A stretch of 64,000 bases of DNA from Diploscapter coronatus (taxonomy: Eukaryota > Nematoda > Chromadorea > Rhabditida > Rhabditidae). The stretch lies in the NCBI GenBank assembly GCA_964036155.1, contig OZ038423.1, positions 41,679,249 to 41,743,248 on the forward strand. The letters are read 5' to 3'. Position 1 is the stretch's first letter, and each line of letters begins with the position of its first letter. Positions 11,678 to 24,394 of this stretch are shown one piece after another. The notes below the pieces were generated by a model. That model was not told where the DNA came from, did no database searches, and worked only from the letters and a program-made list of their open reading frames with translations. A program made the position numbers and the translations under genes.

Positions 11678-14600
11678 ATGCCGCCGGAGGACGCTTTACC
11701 GAGATCCTACAAACGAAATCCTGAACAAAGGTAAAGACAGTTTGAATTCAATTAATTATCTTTTTCGATAAGGCCAAACTAGAAGCATTTTATTATGATG
11801 CCAAAAATAATTTTGTGCTCTGACGAAAATTTCATCGGGAAGATGAGATGAGGCTATGTGAGTTAGCTAGAGAAGGAAACGAACTTTCGGAAGGATTAGA
11901 AATAGTGTCGAAAGGCTCTAAATTTACGCGAAGTTACAAGTTCTGTTCTTCATTTATAAATACCTGACTTCCATTTCGCTCCATATTCTAGAGCTCTTCA
12001 TAACGAAGTCCTCGTCCTTTTTATCAAAGATTCGGAACATTTGCTAGCATTGAGTAATTTCGTTATTCCCCGAATTTATTGAAACTGGTTACCATTTCGA
12101 ATTCATTTTTATACTTTCTAGACTTTATTCTTGTGATAAATTTTAGCGCAAATATCTCATCAACTTTCCTACGAACTTGTCAAATACTAACTATGTGCGA
12201 GGGGCGGGTCTGAGGGTCTGTCTTGCATCTGTCATTCAACATTCAACCGCCGTCCTTTTTGTCTGTCCCCTCTTCCATCTCTGTCTCATCGTCTACCGTC
12301 TTCTTTTTGCCTCCCTTTATCTGTGGCATTACACTAGTCTCTAGAATACTCATCACCATATCAATTATCTGTAACACTAACATTATCATTCACTTGTCAG
12401 TTCGGAGAACGCTTTCTAATTAAAGCTAAAATGCCAACACACGATACACGTCAGGCTGCCATCAGGTAATGAAAATGAATTGAGTTTTGTAGTAAATTGA
12501 TGTCCTTTGTAAGGATCGAGCTCAAGACGGAATTATGTTTTCATTTCAAAATTTTTGGTCGATTAGCTTCGAATTGTACAGATTTTGAGAGATCATTCCG
12601 GTTTTTTATTCCGACTTTTCAAAACTCAATTCCGCCTCGATTTTGATACAAATTCATCGTTGTCTAAATCATAAATATCAAAACTTTTTTTTTTTTTTAT
12701 ATTCGGAAATGATGAGTTTTTTTCAAGCAATAGCCATTTCCACATTGCTCTTAGAAAAGATTAGATGCGGATTTCTAAATTATGAAAACATTTTCGAACC
12801 TGCGTGCTTTTTCCAAAATTGTATTGTGTTTTTTTCCATTTGTAGTTTATCTTTCGAATTTTTGAAAATCGAAATATATGAAAGCCGGCTTTAGTTGTAC
12901 CTAGAAGTTATGGTTATGCTTTGTTCAGAGCTGTAACGTAAAGACATTTGAATCTGTAAACCATCTGTAGAAAAAGAAAGTTAGTAGTCAAAATTGTAAA
13001 TAATGCAAAAGAAAATCTAACCAATGTTTTGAGTCAAATGTAACAATAAATTTCGCTTGCAGAGTCTTCGTAAATAGAAGCTTGAGACTGGAGCAAATCA
13101 AAATGATCGGATTCGATATGGATTATACGCTCATTCGTAAGTCTTTCAAATGATTTTTTATGATTAAGGGTTATCCGAAAATGTGTATCTCTTTCTTCAG
13201 AGTTTCTAAGTTACTAGGTCATGCTCATAAGGCTGTCATTTTCGCATTTCCAATTTTCCTTTTTTCTACACCTTCTATTAACCAAGGGCACAGCGCTTTC
13301 TAAAAGAAAGATCTTTCAAAGCACATGTGCTCTTTATCTTTGATCGCATTCATGTTTCACACAACGGTTATTTTGTCTAGTCTTTGACCATAAAACGTGC
13401 TCCAAGAGTCGTCTGATCCATGAATTTCTCTGACAATTAGCAGTAAAAATTTTATCGCCTTCCATAAACGCCTTTTCATTCTTTGATGCCTCATTATGTC
13501 CAAAGAAATGTTTCCATCGCTTCGAATTTTGATTGGTCAAATGAAGCATGAAAAAGTCGTGGCGCAGCCGAGGAAAAACGAGATCGTTATAATTGAATAA
13601 TCGAATTATCCATTCGTGTGTGCGAATTTTCGAATTAGGGGGATATCGTTGCACTTTAGAAGTTTTCCAAGTGACCTTCGTAAACGACACGTGAAAGGAG
13701 GGATTAGTTTTTGCTCGATCCAATGCACTTTTTAATTCTGCAGATTTTGCAATTATCTTGTGCATTTACTTATCGCTGTGAAATTGTGATTGAATATAAT
13801 GTTTCAGAGTACAAAAGTCCCGAGACTGAGTTCCTGGCATTTAACCTTGCGAAGGAACGACTCGTTCAAATTGGTTATCCGGAGGAGGTTAAGGGTTTCG
13901 AGTACAAACCATTCTTCCCTATTCGAGGTATCGTTGTGTGATTTACTTTGACTGATCTATTTTATTTCTCAGGAGTATGGTTCGATTATACGTACGGGAA
14001 TATTGTGAAAACCGACGGATTCGGCAACATCATGAAGGCTTTTCATGGGGAGCACTGCTTGGCTCCGTAGGACAAATTTTCTTTAGACTATTTTGACGAA
14101 CCAGGTTTTAGTGCTCAAGTATCGGAGCTGTATCCTAACAAGTATCTGCAATTGTCTGAGAATCGGGTCTTTGTGCTGAATACGTTGTTCAATTTGCCTG
14201 AAGTGCACATGTTGGCATTGCTGATCGACTTCTTCGACAATAATCCGGAATTCGAAAGGTAGCAGTTTGTGAATGCTAGAGCAACTTTCACACATATCGG
14301 GAATTCGATTGGTAAAATTGCAATTGTGAAAATCAGTATCTAGACAAAAATTGAACTCCATATCATCCTATTTTGTTTACTCAAATACACCCATTTGGAT
14401 TCGGCATTTTGTAGGCTGTCTGACCGCACTGGCGTCAGAAAAGGTGAAATGTTGATGACTTACAAGCAGATTTTCTGGGACTGCCGAACGACCATTGACT
14501 GGGTTCACATTGAGGTTTAATCTTTTTGGTTATTTTTCTCTTCCTATACAAAACTATATTTTCAGTCGTCTATGAAAGATGAGATCATGAAGAATCCCGA

Positions 14601-16266
14601 CGTGTATGTCCACAAAGACGAGCGAGCTCCGATTTTCCTGAAGCAGCTGAAGGAAAGCGGCAAGAGGACCTTCTTGCTCACAAACAGTGACTGGCCTTAC
14701 ACGAATGTAAGAAAAATATCTTCCCTAGAATAGGAAAATAATTCCTTTTGTAGGTGATGATGACGTACCTGCTGGGCGAAAACTGGAGATCCTATTTCGA
14801 CATTACTGTCGTCGACGCAAGAAAACCGAAATGGTTCTCGGAAGGAACCGTGTTCCGCGAAGTTGATCCAGTAACTTCTGCTTTCAAGCTGGGAATTCAT
14901 TCGGGCCCATTCAAACCAACTGGTGTCTATTCCGGCGGTATGATTTTGTTTTTCAAAATTTCAGCGATTCAAATCAAATTTAGGATCCTGCGATGCCTTC
15001 CATAAGATGGTCAAGTGTCGTGGAAAAGATGTCTTGTACATTGGAGATCATATCTTTGGAGATGTATTGAGGTAGGGAAATCCTTGAAAGTGCTTCTTTC
15101 AAATATTCAAATTAGGTCGAAGAAATCTCGTGGTTGGAGGACCTTCCTAGTCGTTCCTGAACTTGACCACGAGTTGACTGTCTGGACGACTGGAAAACCT
15201 TTTTTCGACCAACTGAACAACTTGGACGTAATGCTCTCTGAGATCTACAAGAATTTGGACGTTTCCACGAAGCAGAAGCCGCAAATCGAATCGATTGTCG
15301 ACAAAATCAAGCATCTTTCTCGTCAAATGGAAGAGGAGTACAGTTGCTTGGGAAGCTTATTCCGATCCGGCACCAGAACGACTTTCTTCTCATCGCAAGT
15401 CGAACGGTACGTCGTTTGTCAGAGAGTAGATGAAGTTAGAGATTATGGAAACCAAAAGCCGAAACTAGTTTTGTGAAAAGATCGAAGCAGAAGATGATAA
15501 AATTGACCTAAGTATTTTATTGAAACCGAAGAAAATATTTCCTAGAACTGAATAAAAATTTCACGGTATAATTTTAGATACGCCGATATTTATGCGAGTT
15601 CCTGTTATAACCTCGTCCACTACCCGTCGTTCTACTTTTTCCGAGCGACAATGCAGCTGATGCCGCATGAAAGCACGGTCGATCACAGTGCTACCATGAA
15701 GAGTATCAGACAGCAGAGCTACAAGAGGCAGGAAAGCGTCGGAGATCAAGGTACGGATTTTGAGAAAATTTATCTATCGAATATTCGGACGACTATACTC
15801 CCCATTCAGCCATCTTCTTTATTTTAGTTCGCGAGTGGTCGAAAAAGACGGCGAACGAGAATGAAATCTGCCACGAGGACGAAGAGGAGGACCAGTCGAG
15901 CGGATCGCACAGCGATGCGGAGGTAGATTATTATTTTCTCTCGAAAAATACTTTTGCACTAAATAATGATCATCTCGAATAAGAATGCTGGACAAAGAGT
16001 TTCGAGAAAATTACACGAATTTGAACCATTTTAGACACTTTCATCGAAATTATTTTTTTTAATATAAATTATACGCGAGTATGATTCTTTATACACGAAC
16101 CTACTTCTTTTTCTACTTTAACAATGATCAAGAGAATCATCATGATTTTCAGAACCAGCGTAATCCTCGTTTGAGAGACAAATCAGTCAGCGATGAATCG
16201 AGTGAGCATTTGGCTGACACTGACGTTGTTTCTCAGATTCCAGCCCTGAACGACACGACTTTCTAA
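11678..16266 (+). CDS. NT5C2: Cytosolic purine 5'-nucleotidase (cN-II type, HAD superfamily)
   Basis: Thirteen exons (11678-11730, 13063-13136, 13808-13927, 13973-14066, 14112-14258, 14415-14514, 14566-14706, 14754-14937, 14984-15071, 15116-15406, 15578-15750, 15828-15922, 16153-16266) encode 557 residues, close to the 561 of human NT5C2. The enzyme dephosphorylates IMP/GMP and helps set purine nucleotide pools. All HAD motifs are present: FDMDYTL (nucleophile Asp), [16 protein letters not shown] (catalytic Lys) and YIGDHIFGD (metal-binding Asp). VFVNRSL precedes motif I as in animal orthologues. [11 protein letters not shown] and [10 protein letters not shown] near the C-terminus are also family-typical. 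The tail is acidic (HEDEEED), as in vertebrates, but is followed by about 50 unique residues. A second first exon (12431-12465) joins the same acceptor in the same phase. Intron 2 is long and holds an antisense ORF. Confidence 0.95.
12431..12465 (+). other. NT5C2: Alternative coding first exon of the 5'-nucleotidase gene
   Basis: An ATG opens [11 protein letters not shown] and reaches a GT donor after 35 bases, leaving two bases (AG). That is exactly the phase left by the first exon at 11678-11730, so either can join the acceptor at 13063 to give ...RVFVNRSL. The isoform would be 551 residues and differ only at the N-terminus. A pyrimidine-rich block (about 12230-12310) lies just upstream, as one does upstream of the other first exon, which suggests separate promoters. 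Expression is not shown. Confidence 0.6.
13334..13765 (-). CDS. Antisense ORF (143 codons) inside nucleotidase intron 2
   Basis: An uninterrupted ATG-to-stop frame runs opposite to the host gene inside its second intron (13137-13807), the longest intron downstream of the alternative first exons. The predicted protein is basic, rich in Arg, Lys, His and Trp, has no clear signal peptide or membrane helix, and matches no family I recognise. It could be an intronless nested gene, a decayed transposon ORF, or chance. Its length is unusual for AT-rich intronic DNA. Confidence 0.25.
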   Translation of the reverse strand: MHKIIAKSAELKSALDRAKTNPSFHVSFTKVTWKTSKVQRYPPNSKIRTHEWIIRLFNYNDLVFPRLRHDFFMLHLTNQNSKRWKHFFGHNEASKNEKAFMEGDKIFTANCQRNSWIRRLLEHVLWSKTRQNNRCVKHECDQR

Positions 16267-18221
16267 AACTATTTTCTTCACATTCTCATAATTCAGCGAC
16301 CTTCTAAAACGCATCAAATGAACAAATTGGTAGTCGAATCATAAATCATTTTGGAGGGTCATTTGAATGAGTTATTTTGTGTGCACAATTGTGAAAATTT
16401 ATTTGGGAGATTGAAATTCTCATAATATTCGAATGCCTAGAATAGCGTTTAGACCAAGATTGTATCTTCGAATTATCTTGTCAAAATTTACAACTTTCAA
16501 CGAGCTCAATTCATGCGGTTTGCAATTCAACTCATTTACTCTCAAATGTGGTTATTTTCCTGATATTATTCACTTTGGTCAATCATCAGGATATTTTTGT
16601 TCATTTATTTATGGAATGCTACAAAGAATCATGTTTGCTTTATTTGATTGAATCTATTACCTTATTTTATCATGAATATTTCTGAGAAATGGCTAAATTA
16701 TGCACTATTTGTTCTTGCTGCTAGCAATATAATTTTTAAGATTCATTCTTTTTCAACGATTTTCATATCCCACAAAACAAAAATTTATTAATTCGGTATT
16801 TTGTTTGCAAATTTGTGTTTTACTTTCGACGATATGAATTTGCCTTGACAACGTTCCTGTGCATTTTCTTTCTTTCAGTATTTCGACAATGCTATTTATT
16901 CTAATAGAAGGGCACACCCCAAATGCCAGAACCGCCCATTATCCAACTCAAAGAATTTAAAAGTGTTTTATGATGCTCCTTAAATCTACTCTATTCATTC
17001 TAGTCTTTATTTGAAGTGATAACAATCGTTAGAAGTGGAGTTACGATGGTTTGGCAATTTCGGTTTTTTTTCCAAAAATCGGGGCTCTGAAAATAGAAGG
17101 GCATACCCTTCTATTCGAATAAATACGGTATTTGACTTTGATGCGTTTTTCACTGCATTCTTGAGAATTGTCTGTGTATTGTGCAGCTGGTAAATTTCTA
17201 GTTTACACTTTAAATTTAAAAAATTGTATGGTCAATAAAATTTGCTAAGCAACATTCACTTTTTGTAAAGTGCACTGAAAAGAAATACCAAAATGAAAAA
17301 TTGCATCACATGATTAGCCTCAAGACCCTAAGCTGCTACACATAGCAGAACTTCATTTCATTCTGTCTTTTAGACAAGGTAGTGAAAACTCCCCGTTAGT
17401 TTCATAAAGAAACTGAAGGGCATCACTCCGTTGAGAAAGTTTAGAAAACATTATATGTAAGTAAACGTCCTCGTACTGAACAGATATTTTCTATTTATCA
17501 GTACTGCCAGCTGACTTTCCCAGAGTGTGCAAACCGATAAACCTGCATCGTTCACTCAATCACTACTTTTTCACTTCATGTTCTGATAGGACTACACTTC
17601 GTTTATAAAAAAAAAATCGACTGAAAAACTGACTATTCAGTGCTGCAGTTTTTATCTCTGGCAGTTCGTTATTAATAAGCGATGTCTGTCGAGATGCAGT
17701 TGGAAGCGTTTGCTTTGCTCGTACTGATTCGTGCCATTCCTCCCTATCACTTCCCTCTTCTTTCTCACGCCTAAAGAACAACCCTTTCGCAGGTGAACAT
17801 TGGACCCTTCTCTCTCTTTTCACATGCAGACGTGGGCGGGGCCTATCGTCTTCACCCCCTCTCGATGATAAGAGGGATTGCCCAACCTGGCCATTCTCTC
17901 AGTCTTGCTTTCATTTCCTTGCCACAAGCGAACTGCCTCCATATCGATAATCGTCTGACACGATCATTTCATCAGTGCATCTGGAAATTCACTCACAAAT
18001 CGACTCGACTACAGTTCGCAGTCCAAACTTCAATTTCCACTGCAGAAATCGTTCACGTGCTTTGCAGCAGTCCATTTTCTTTCCCTTTTCTGCTTAAATT
18101 TTTCCCTATTCCTTCCATCCAATCTCCCACCCAACAGTTTATCTCTTCAATCTCTCATTTCTCCAGCTAGTCATCGTCATTTCTTCCCTAACATATTCTC
18201 CGATTGATCGATTCGCAAATC
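16267..18221. other. Intergenic DNA between nucleotidase and LRR genes
   Basis: This holds the nucleotidase 3' flank, a miniature element (16887-17130) and the upstream region of the LRR gene. A pyrimidine-rich leader-like block covers about 18000-18180, ending near the first coding exon at 18222. ORFs here on both strands overlap the skewed block and have no splice support. No RNA gene was seen. Confidence 0.4.
16887..17130. mobile_element. TACGGTA-ended MITE, copy 1 (imperfect left end)
   Basis: The right end reads ...CGAATAAATACGGTA, and its complement matches the left side (CTATTTATTCTAATAGAAGG) over about 25 bases. The interior resembles the element at 42354-42610, with a GAAGTG segment, a block like TTACGATGGTTTG and an AAATAGA-GG stretch near the right end in the same order. 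It appears to be the same family, with the extreme left terminus decayed. Non-coding. Confidence 0.6.
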
Positions 18222-20960
18222 ATGGAAAAGCAACAACAGAATAACGACGCCGAGGTCGCTACTAGGTGAGATTTTTTTGCAATTTGAAAAGTTGTTTCCT
18301 ATCAAGGTGATTTCTGCAATTGATTGAGATGTGAGAATGGTTTATTGCCTCTAGTAAACCGCGAAAATGACTTCTAAAATGTCTTCCGATGTATAGAAAA
18401 TCAATTATGAGACGGAATTATGTTCAAATTCGCTAGGTATTTTTTTTAGAAATAATTTCATTTCCGATACTGAAGATATAAGTCTCACTCCATTGCGATT
18501 TCATATTTATCAGTTGCCACTTTTGTAAGGACAAGTTCAAAAATACGCAAAATATTTGAATCATCGCAGTCATATGTCCAGTTCCACAGTTGCATCATCG
18601 ATTTGACTTATTGCTGTAAGAAAATCGATAGTTATGATATGATTTTGGCAGAGAAAGGCAAAAAGAATGGAAGAAAAGGGGCAGTTTTGTAGTAGTCACA
18701 AGGCACTCTTCACTACAAAAACGATACGAAAATCACACACAGTTGACATATAAATTGTCATCATTCTGACCTATGAGAAATAATTGTTATTTTCAAAGAT
18801 TTCCTTAATTTGTGGAATAATAGGACAAGTCAAATGATGATGACAATTCTCGAAGCTCACATAATCATAAACAAATTGCGCTACAGTATAGCGTCTTCCG
18901 ATAAATTGACTCTACCGTGTGATTATGAATTAGACTAGGGACCTCAAAGGATAATTACCTGAAGCGTAAAAGTAAAGATGCTAATTTAGTTCGACTCGTT
19001 TCCAAGAGATTGCACTTGTGAATTACCGGCTGGAAGAGCTTCCTGAGGGCTATTTGGAAGAGCATGGCGAGTTCTACAGTCCTCTGCGAGTCAGCAGCCT
19101 CAATCTCAGCCAGAATCACTTTATCCGCATCGATGGAATCGGCCGATTCGCGAACCTTGTCAGGTGAATTCAGACTTTGATTCTTCGAATATTTGATTTT
19201 TGGATTCAAATTAGCCATAGACTGGCTGAAATCTGGTTTGAGACCTGCAAAAATCTGATCATCTTGATGAATATCATTTCGATACAAAGATCTAGAAGAG
19301 AATATTTACGCAAATCATACTTCATTACCACCAGTTTCTTGGCTCGAATCAGAGACGAGCGAAAGCTGAGTTTTCTTAACACTCAAGTCAAGAAAGTTGT
19401 AATCGTCGACGAAACTGCATCTTTGGCATTCAACATTACCAAAATGTAAGATTCAATTGTTTCTTTCAGTTTGGACATCTCGAACAATGCCCTGGTTGAA
19501 TTGCCGGCTGAAGTTTGCGTCATGTCGAATCTACGAACTCTTTGTGCTCGAAATAACCTGATTGATGAATTGCCCAAGTCGATCCAGAGCCTTACTAAAC
19601 TCGAATCGCTGAATTTGTCCGGAAATCGTATCACCCAAATTCCCGAAGCCTTATTTGCGTTGACGGCTCTGAAAGCCCTTCATTTTGGTGCAAATATGCT
19701 TGAACAGCTTCCATTCAGCATTGGATTGTTGACCAGGTACGTTTTATAAGCGAACTTCTTTATTTTGAGGATAAATATGCATTTTCCAGATTGGAAATTC
19801 TATATTTGGGAGGAAATCGTTTGAAAGAAGTCCCCGCTACAATTGGTCGATTGAGCAGTTTGACTTCATTGGTTTTGTGCGACAATATTCTGGAGACTAT
19901 TCCTTCGACTCTTGGACAATTGACTAACCTCGAAAGTCTATCGCTCCATAATAATTTGCTGAGGGTAAGAAGATATTATATAGTTTTGTCATTTTGAATT
20001 CTGAACTTCAGACCCTCCCTACTGAGATCATCAAACTTCAGAACCTTCAGCAGCTCAGTTTGAGAAATAATCCACTAGGTAATTTTACAAAAAAAAAATT
20101 GCACAACTTGGATTCTTTGCGACATTTTTATTACTTGCAAATTTGACTATCCTCAACGAAATATTGTAGATAAAAGTCATAATTTGGCATTTCATAATAA
20201 TATTACAAAAAAAAGTTTTAATCTCTTAAAATTTCCATTTAATTATTTCGCTCTACTTGCAGTTCAACGTTTCGTGCATACTGTAGAAATACAGCCTCCG
20301 ACACTCAAGGAAATGGCTGGTCGAATAGTGCGAATGAAGATGGCGAGGGTTGATTTGAGGAACAAGATTCCAAGGTGAGCTATTTTTTCTCTAGTTTTAG
20401 TTACGGTAGTTACAACGATTGACTTGTTTGCTTTATAGGGAACTTCTCTCGTATCTCGCATCGGCAAATCAGTGCGTCAATCCCAAATGCAAGGGCGTCT
20501 ATTTCGAAGCATGTGTCGAGCACGTGAAGTTCGTCGATTTCTGCGGCAAGTACCGAGTGCCACTCCTACAGTTCCTCTGGTGCGTTTGTTAGCTAATAGA
20601 AACCATTCGTCATACTGTAGAAGCAATAGGAAAAATGTACAGTGAAAAATAAATGATAACGAATTTTCCATAGCCAGTGTATACCATCAGTTCTCACTCT
20701 CATATTTTCTGTCAAGCTGTCTTATGGATTCCATTTAGCATACTGTGAATTAATGATGAAGGGAAATTTCTTAGAACATTTGACATAAAAGTTGCAATTA
20801 TCGCTAATCATAGACAAATACAACTTTCAGCTCCCCTCGCTGCTCTGCAAATGTCCCAGAATCGCCCTATGCATCTTCGTCCTCTTCAGAAAGCGACGAC
20901 GATTTGTACGTTCCCGCTGCCAATCAAAACGATAAAATGCGCAAAGTTCTGCTCGGTTAA
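18222..20960 (+). CDS. LRRC58: LRRC58-like leucine-rich repeat protein
   Basis: Eight exons (18222-18265, 18990-19163, 19470-19736, 19790-19964, 20012-20078, 20263-20374, 20439-20579, 20831-20960) give 369 residues, essentially the length of vertebrate LRRC58 (371). A short N-terminus leads into about eight leucine-rich repeats, for example LDISNNALVELPAEV and LYLGGNRLKEVPATI. Then comes a region with PPTLKEMAGRIVRMK and a conserved Cys-rich C-terminal module: CVNPKCKGVYFEAC, VKFVDFCGKYR, CSPRCS. An acidic Ser stretch and the terminal KMRKVLLG are LRRC58 hallmarks. The protein is probably cytosolic and a binding scaffold; the Cys cluster may bind metal. A role as an E3 ligase substrate adaptor is possible but not shown by the sequence. 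ORFs inside intron 2 are not coding. Confidence 0.9.
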
Positions 20961-22290
20961 ACCGAGAATTCACTTAGAAATTTACTAGGTTATTGAATTT
21001 CCATTTCGCATATCACATTTCATATCACTTAGTCATTAGCAATTTTATCGTTTCGTGTATGAATGCTCTTTCCTGATAATACGGAAAACTATGAAGACCA
21101 TGGTTTGCTCAAGTTATTTTCTAATTTTTACATTTCATGGGTTGGACACATTTCATTATGGATCATTTCGAATCCATCTGCCGTTTCTTTTTGAATCTGA
21201 TTGATTTTTATCTGAACTTTAACATAGATAATTTCCATATTTTGCCTTTCTTAGCGATTTCCACTACTTCTAACTGTGATGACATTTGCTTTACAAGTTG
21301 TTCGGCACTATTTTCAAGTCTGATTTTGTTAACAATTTTCTATTTTCTGCTCGAGCAACTTTCCTTGTTGTGAAAACAACTTTTTCGATCTCAATTTATC
21401 ATTTGTTATGTCAGATCTTCTATGACAATAAACTGAATTTTATGAAATGGGTTTTCCTTTTGAATTGCACACGCGTAGTCGATTATTCCTGCTCGTTCTG
21501 TGAATTTAGACCGTTCAAATTTCCGTTTCCACTATCGTCAAATTGGTGATAGTAACAGTTTTTGCTGCCTCGCTACAGATCATGCAATCCGACTGATTAT
21601 TGCATCAGAAAATAAAAAAGAAAAAGAAGGGAAACACTGCGATGAGAGATTGGTTCATTTCGTACGTTCAGCTGAAGAGGGCTGGCTGATTGCAGAGAAG
21701 TGACAAAGTGACAGACAATCAGGCAATTGTCAGCAGTCGCACATGTCATGGGTATTGTAAGACAGGTTGACAGAGAACGAGAAAGGATGATAATTCTTCG
21801 AAAGTCATCACTTCGACACTACAGATGAATTCGAATATTTTCGTCATTTGGTGTCGAAAGACGTAAATTTGGAATTTATTTCAATTTAATGAAATATACT
21901 CGGTGATGCGATATCGATATGTGGTGAAAGACAATAAAGTTTATGACCAAAGAAACTATTTTATTTCCTTCTATCTTTTACAGCAATTATGCTCGTGCTA
22001 GCAAGATCAAACATATGGAGAAGAATATATTTGGAACTTTGATAATTAGGCTAATATGTGAATTCTGGTAATTCAAGTTTGACAGTGTGCAACGCTGGAG
22101 TGATTTTAAAACGATGACGGAGTGACTTTTGTAAAGTGACGATTTTTCCAATAGTTAACCCTCTCTACCATTCGAAAGAACAAAACACTCCGCCATTGTA
22201 CATTTTTTCAGACTTTAACTACCTTGAATTCGAGTTTTTCAATTTTTCTGGAACTTTCCAGATTCAAAAATTTATTTACACCAGTTAAAA
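20961..22290. other. Convergent intergenic region
   Basis: This lies between the 3' ends of the LRR gene (+) and an srx-like gene (-). Possible polyadenylation AATAAA words occur near 21429 and 21941. A segment at about 21640-21780 is rich in GACAG/CTGTC words, like the skewed blocks elsewhere. I see no coding exon. Confidence 0.35.
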
Positions 22291-24277
22291 TTACGATGAA
22301 ACATTGCCCATGGAATTGGGTCTTCTAGTTTCCGATTCGGTCGTACTGGCGACCAAAGGTTTCTTCTTTTTGACAAGAATTTGGAATGGCTTGAAAATTC
22401 GTTTTCTCATTTCATCCGAGCAGAAGACGAAGATCACTCTGAATATGATGGAGGATCGTATTTGAGTTGTCATCTTATGAAACGCCTAACAATTCTTTCT
22501 GCAAAGTTCTAAAGAATCATAACCAAGAGCAGATTGAGTTCAATTTTTAAAAAAATTAAAAGTGTTTTCACGAAAGCTAAATCATTGAAAATTTTGAGCT
22601 TCATCAATTCATCTCAGAATCTAACTACTGATCATAAGTCAATTATGGTTGAAGCTGTAGTTGATATTTCACCCAATTACCCAATTGTGGAGTGGCAGAC
22701 CATCCAAGCGAACGTAGTGATGTAGAATTTGATGGAGCTGTAACTGTCCGGAATAAGCGGCTCGATTACATCGATCATCAGAGCTGTCATTGCAAATAGC
22801 AAATTTATTGCCAGCGACTGAAGTATCTTTATGGACAAATAAAAAATATCACTCTCTATCATATCAAAATGGATCATTGTAGTCCGTTTTAAAAATAAAA
22901 CATAAACTATGTTTCAGAAATAGTCCTACTTGAAAGAAGAATTGTATGCGTCTCGCAGTGATCGGGTGTTCGTTTGATATTGTATGATTTTTTATTTGCT
23001 AAATGCTTTGTTATGAATTTCTAAAAGTAAATAAAGCATAAAATGAAATTACCCTATGTCGTTTGAAGACGTAATAAAGAGTAATTATATCTATAATGAT
23101 AGCAATTCCGGTGGTGAATATGCTAATATAGAGGTCGTGCAGCACAAAGCCTCTCGAACATGAACTGTTCACGTGCATGTAGATCCATTGGTACGATTCG
23201 GGATCGTAGGAATAATGACATGGTTCTGAAGCATAAATAAAATTAGAACAGAACATTTTGTCATGAATTTAAAAATAACTTATGAACGCCAAAGCTTCAA
23301 AAGTTATCGCCGTTAGATATGAGGAAGCGTTATCCAAATCGTTAGAGCCGTCATTTCATTTTAATGCAAATTTGCAATGCAGTAAATTTCAATTATTCTA
23401 GTAAAATGGTAATTCACATTTGAATTCAGACACAAGTTAAAGTTGTGAAAGTATACTTCAAATTTCACTTCCTCAAATTGATTCGTTTTGAAATTTCTAA
23501 ACTAAATTTTGAAAAATTGGCGTCGGAATCAGTTCACAATATTTGGAATAATCAAGTTGGAGAAGCCTTCTAGTTCGTAATTTTCCCATATTCAAAATTC
23601 AGGGATCACAGAAAGACTTCAAAGTCAAAACTTTCGAAACTAATTCGAAATCCTCAAACATTTTTTATCATATAAGAATCTAACCAATTTGGAATATAAC
23701 AAAGTACCATATCGAGTAGATAAATAATACAATGATAGCGATTTTAACATTCCTCAAGGTAAAATATTTCGAATAGTAGATCGGAATGCAAATGGCAAAT
23801 AATCTGTTCAAGGCTGAAAAACCAATACAAATTGGCGTTTGATGAATTAAATAAAACCTTTCCAATATTTAAAGCAATGTCTACTTACCTAGGAAAAAGT
23901 CGAGATAAACGCCGTTATAATAAAAATACGATATTAGTGATCCGTTTATGTAGCCAATCCTTGTTTCTGTCAGCGATTTCAAATTACTAAAATAAAAAGA
24001 TTTTAAATTAAATAATGATAACTTACAAGAATGTCAAAGGTGCCGTCCAAAATGTGAATATTGTTAGAACGATGGAATTTGAAAAAAGTAGCGATGAGCT
24101 TATCAGGAAGTAAGAACTGAATTCCTTGCAATTGAAAGTGAAATAAAGTAAGGCAAAGGCGTTGAATAATAGTCCAATAAGACCGCCCTTAGTTCAGTTG
24201 TAATTACTTGAAATTGAAAATGCTACTGATGAACTTACAACGAACTCTATCAGTGCAATCGTTATTCTGCTATCCAT
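22291..24277 (-). CDS. srx-like chemoreceptor (third, divergent copy)
   Basis: Eight exons on the minus strand (24277-24239, 24187-24027, 23986-23889, 23813-23685, 23225-23053, 22998-22930, 22826-22681, 22438-22291) stay in frame for 320 residues. The exon layout and phases mirror the intact receptor at 32406-34712. Helices are visible at GGLIGLLFNAFALLYF (TM1), LISSSLLFSNSIVLTIF (TM2), the TM3 exon, IAIIVLFIYSIWYFVIF (TM4), ISIFTTGIAIIIDIITLYYV (TM5), SLAINLLFAMTALMIDVI (TM6) and FYITTFAWMVCHSTIG (TM7). The motifs ALNRLFAICIP after TM3 and RRIQFFFQ before TM6 are typical of srx receptors. The tail is Lys/Ser-rich. Two acceptors are weak (CTAAG for exon 2, ATAAAG for exon 7). It is probably an olfactory GPCR with unknown ligand. 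Confidence 0.8.
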
Positions 24278-24394
24278 CGAATATTATTGATCAAGATTTT
24301 GTTAGCTAACTAACAAAACAATTACCATTGAAGATAAGATCGTCGATACATTAGAATGGCTTTGCACAAATATGATTGCTATATCTCATTACCT

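Noticed and set aside
19177..19449. Plus-strand ORF between LRR exons
   Set aside because: It lies in intron 2 of the LRRC58-like gene. Joining 19163 to 19470 gives the continuous repeat NLVSLDISNN, so it is intronic.
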